A stretch of DNA of 37,955 nt from a virus. A model generated the notes under the pieces. The model saw only the letters and a list, made by a program, of their open reading frames with translations, searched no databases and was not told where the DNA came from. Where the stretch lies: the IMG/VR virus record IMGVR_UViG_3300032288_002421, positions 1-37,955 of that record; one strand, 5' to 3'. Of the stretch, positions 36,460-37,955 are shown in pieces. Each line of letters starts with the position of its first letter. The stretch's first letter is position 1. A program made the position numbers and the translations under genes.

Positions 36460-37832
36460 TACCGGGCCTTTTCCCACGATTTGGGATCAGCGGGGTCGCC
36501 ACCTTTGAACAGGTAGCCTTTGACCACGTCGCCGACCTTCGGCTTGGGAGGCGGTGCAGCAGGGGTGGCTGGCGGCGTGTTCACCTTCAGCGTGTCGCGC
36601 TTGGCGCTTGGCACCGCTGCCATCATCCCGTCGATCGCCAACTTACGGTTCTGCGCCTTCTGCTCGATGACCTCCGGCGAGTCGCCGACCTGCGGGAAGT
36701 ATTGCCGGTCTGCCGTGGCAAACTCGCCCTGCGAGATGGCCGCGCCGGACTCCTTGCGCAGCAGCGCCGTGACGAAGTTGCGCTTCGCCTGGGTAAGTTG
36801 CTGCTGCTCGGCAGGCGACAGCGCGTTGATGGTGTCGCCCACCGCGCCATTACCACCCGCGCCAGGCACGCCGACCTGCACGCCCTTGGTCGCCAGCGCG
36901 TCCAGAATGGCGTCCGACTGCTTCATGCGTGCGCCGAACATCAGGGCGTTGGATTGCACCTCGTTCAGCGGCACATCCTTCGGGCCCAGCGGCCTGCCGT
37001 CAAGGCCTATGACCGGCGCCGCCGTGCCACGGCGCGTGTTGACCACCACGCCGCGCTCCGTGTCGAACTGTTGTCCGCCTGCGTTGAAGTGGCGATCTGC
37101 CTGCTGGCGATCCAGCACGCGCTGCGCCACGCTCGCCACGCTGTCCGGGGTCTGCTGCATGGTGATGGACGGCACGCCAGCCATCCGCCCGAGCGGGACG
37201 CCTTGCGCCAGCGGGTTGGTGTTGACCATGAAACGGCTGGCGCCGTCGCCGTCCATCGTTACCTTGGGCGCCAGCATCTCGAGCGCCTTGCGGCCCTCCT
37301 CCGACGCCATCGCCATCTGGCGCACGAAGTTCGGCAGTTGCGCCGCGTCCATCGGGATCTGGCTGCGCAGGTTGCGGTCAGCCAGGCCCATGGCCTCCAG
37401 CCGGTTGACGGTGGAGAACACATCGTCATGCGTCAGGTCGGGCTTGTTGACCAGCGGCGCGGTGGCGGCGCTGAAGGCCGTCAGGCGGTCGTTGGCGGCC
37501 TTCAGGTCCTGCGCCGTGATCTTGCCCCGCGTCTCACGTTCTGCGAGCGCGTTCTTGCCGATCTCCTGCGCATCCTTGACGCGGCCCACCCTCAAGAGCG
37601 CGTTCTGCGCTTTCTGCAGGTTGTCGGGCGTTGACAGGTCGCCCACGCCGGCCAGCGCATTCTTGAGTTGCGTGTTCTCCGCTTCGGCCTGCAATGCCTG
37701 CCGGTACTGGAGGTCGGCCAGGCGGTTGGAGTTCTGCGCATTCTGGATCTGTGCGACCTGTCCGAAGCGTGCCAGCGGGTTCTCGAACTGCGGGGCGCGG
37801 TAGGCCAGTGCAATGCTGGGATCAAGTGCCAT
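36459..37832 (-). CDS. Podophage internal/ejection protein
   Basis: 457 residues starting MALDPSIALAYRAPQFENP. An N-terminal coiled coil (RLADLQYRQALQAEAENTQLKN) leads into helical segments (NALLRVGRVKDAQEIGKN). The C-terminal tail, with Pro-rich linker and SWEKAR, links to the next gene by TAATG. Proteins of this shape occur between the glycine-rich and the GPWxDY ejection proteins in podophage genomes. A second allele of its N-terminus is at 1-198. Confidence 0.75.
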   Translation of the reverse strand: MALDPSIALAYRAPQFENPLARFGQVAQIQNAQNSNRLADLQYRQALQAEAENTQLKNALAGVGDLSTPDNLQKAQNALLRVGRVKDAQEIGKNALAERETRGKITAQDLKAANDRLTAFSAATAPLVNKPDLTHDDVFSTVNRLEAMGLADRNLRSQIPMDAAQLPNFVRQMAMASEEGRKALEMLAPKVTMDGDGASRFMVNTNPLAQGVPLGRMAGVPSITMQQTPDSVASVAQRVLDRQQADRHFNAGGQQFDTERGVVVNTRRGTAAPVIGLDGRPLGPKDVPLNEVQSNALMFGARMKQSDAILDALATKGVQVGVPGAGGNGAVGDTINALSPAEQQQLTQAKRNFVTALLRKESGAAISQGEFATADRQYFPQVGDSPEVIEQKAQNRKLAIDGMMAAVPSAKRDTLKVNTPPATPAAPPPKPKVGDVVKGYLFKGGDPADPKSWEKAR

Positions 37833-37955
37833 GTCAGGCCCTCCGTTGCAGCATGTCCATCAGCTGCTGGTTCGCGTAGTTGTTGTATCCCTGCCCGATG
37901 GCCCCGGACAGAGCGTTGGCCCCGCCGATGTAGCCCGAGGCCCGTGCGTTCGCCC
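37635..37955. repeat. Right copy of diverged terminal direct repeat
   Basis: This is the right-end partner of bases 1-325, shorter by 4 bases because of a length difference at the gene junction around 37833-37866. It shows that the sequence overlaps itself with a slightly different allele. Confidence 0.93.
37834..37955 (-). CDS. Ejection protein, C-terminal fragment (second allele of 198-1781)
   Basis: The last about 40 codons of the same gene as 198-1781, entering from the right edge. The shared part contains the YIGGANALSGAIGQGYNNYA segment, but the end is NQQLMDMLQRRA here and NQQIIDKLNERRYY in the left copy. Stop TGA lies at 37836-37834, one base before the next ATG. It continues beyond the window. 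Confidence 0.85.
   Translation of the reverse strand, partial: ANARASGYIGGANALSGAIGQGYNNYANQQLMDMLQRRA

Noticed and set aside
35874-37634. 586-codon open frame on the plus strand
   Set aside because: Antisense to the two ejection proteins; Arg/Pro/Ala-rich with no family features. Same GC-shadow explanation.
1-37955. Exact terminal redundancy of a linear phage genome
   Set aside because: The end repeats differ at several positions and by a 4-base length change, so they are not the identical ends produced by replication and packaging of one molecule.

Overview
The window reads as an essentially complete genome of a temperate, P22-like podophage (short-tailed, headful-packaging type) of a GC-rich proteobacterium. 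The base composition is GC-rich by eye. The head and tail-machine genes follow the P22 order: small and large terminase, portal, scaffold, coat, gp4-like and gp10-like connector proteins, then ejection proteins. A tyrosine integrase sits next to a fragment of the 3' half of a leucine tRNA, which is the expected form of an attP site. I cannot name the host species from the sequence alone. No bacterial flanking DNA is visible.

The two ends of the window encode the same junction. Bases 1-325 and 37635-37955 are two diverged alleles of one locus, so the gene order closes into a circle of about 37.6 kb. Read as a circle, the late genes form one long leftward (minus-strand) operon. It starts with terminase at 12851, runs through the head and connector genes to position 1, re-enters at the right edge (37955) through two more ejection proteins, the tail fibre, a cluster of small membrane proteins and a GH24-type lysozyme, and ends with a large unknown protein at 28334.

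Region 13007-18294 is the early leftward operon. It holds a Cro/YdaS-like regulator, a small HTH protein, an O-like replication initiator with four 15-bp iterons inside its gene (candidate origin), a helicase-loader-like protein, several small coupled genes, an HNH endonuclease and a PD-(D/E)XK nuclease. A minus-strand intrinsic terminator (12864-12892) separates it from terminase.

Region 18295-21289 is the control region. Two promoters point outwards, one at each edge, and each carries the same pair of 15-bp operators (ACTAG-5-CTAKT type) laid out almost identically. Between them lie two short HTH repressor candidates without a peptidase domain, and accessory cargo: an exported protein, a secreted SNase-type nuclease and a DUF2335-like membrane protein.

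Region 21290-27779 is the early rightward operon: small genes, a Sak4-like ATPase, Gp157-like protein, SSB, NinB, a Lar-like protein, a row of small genes joined by repeated junction sequences, an excisionase-like HTH protein and the integrase. The attP core (about 27799-27851) follows, with three copies of a 9-bp GCGGGACAG-type repeat on each side. The rightward and late leftward operons meet tail to tail at 28333/28334 with no spacer.
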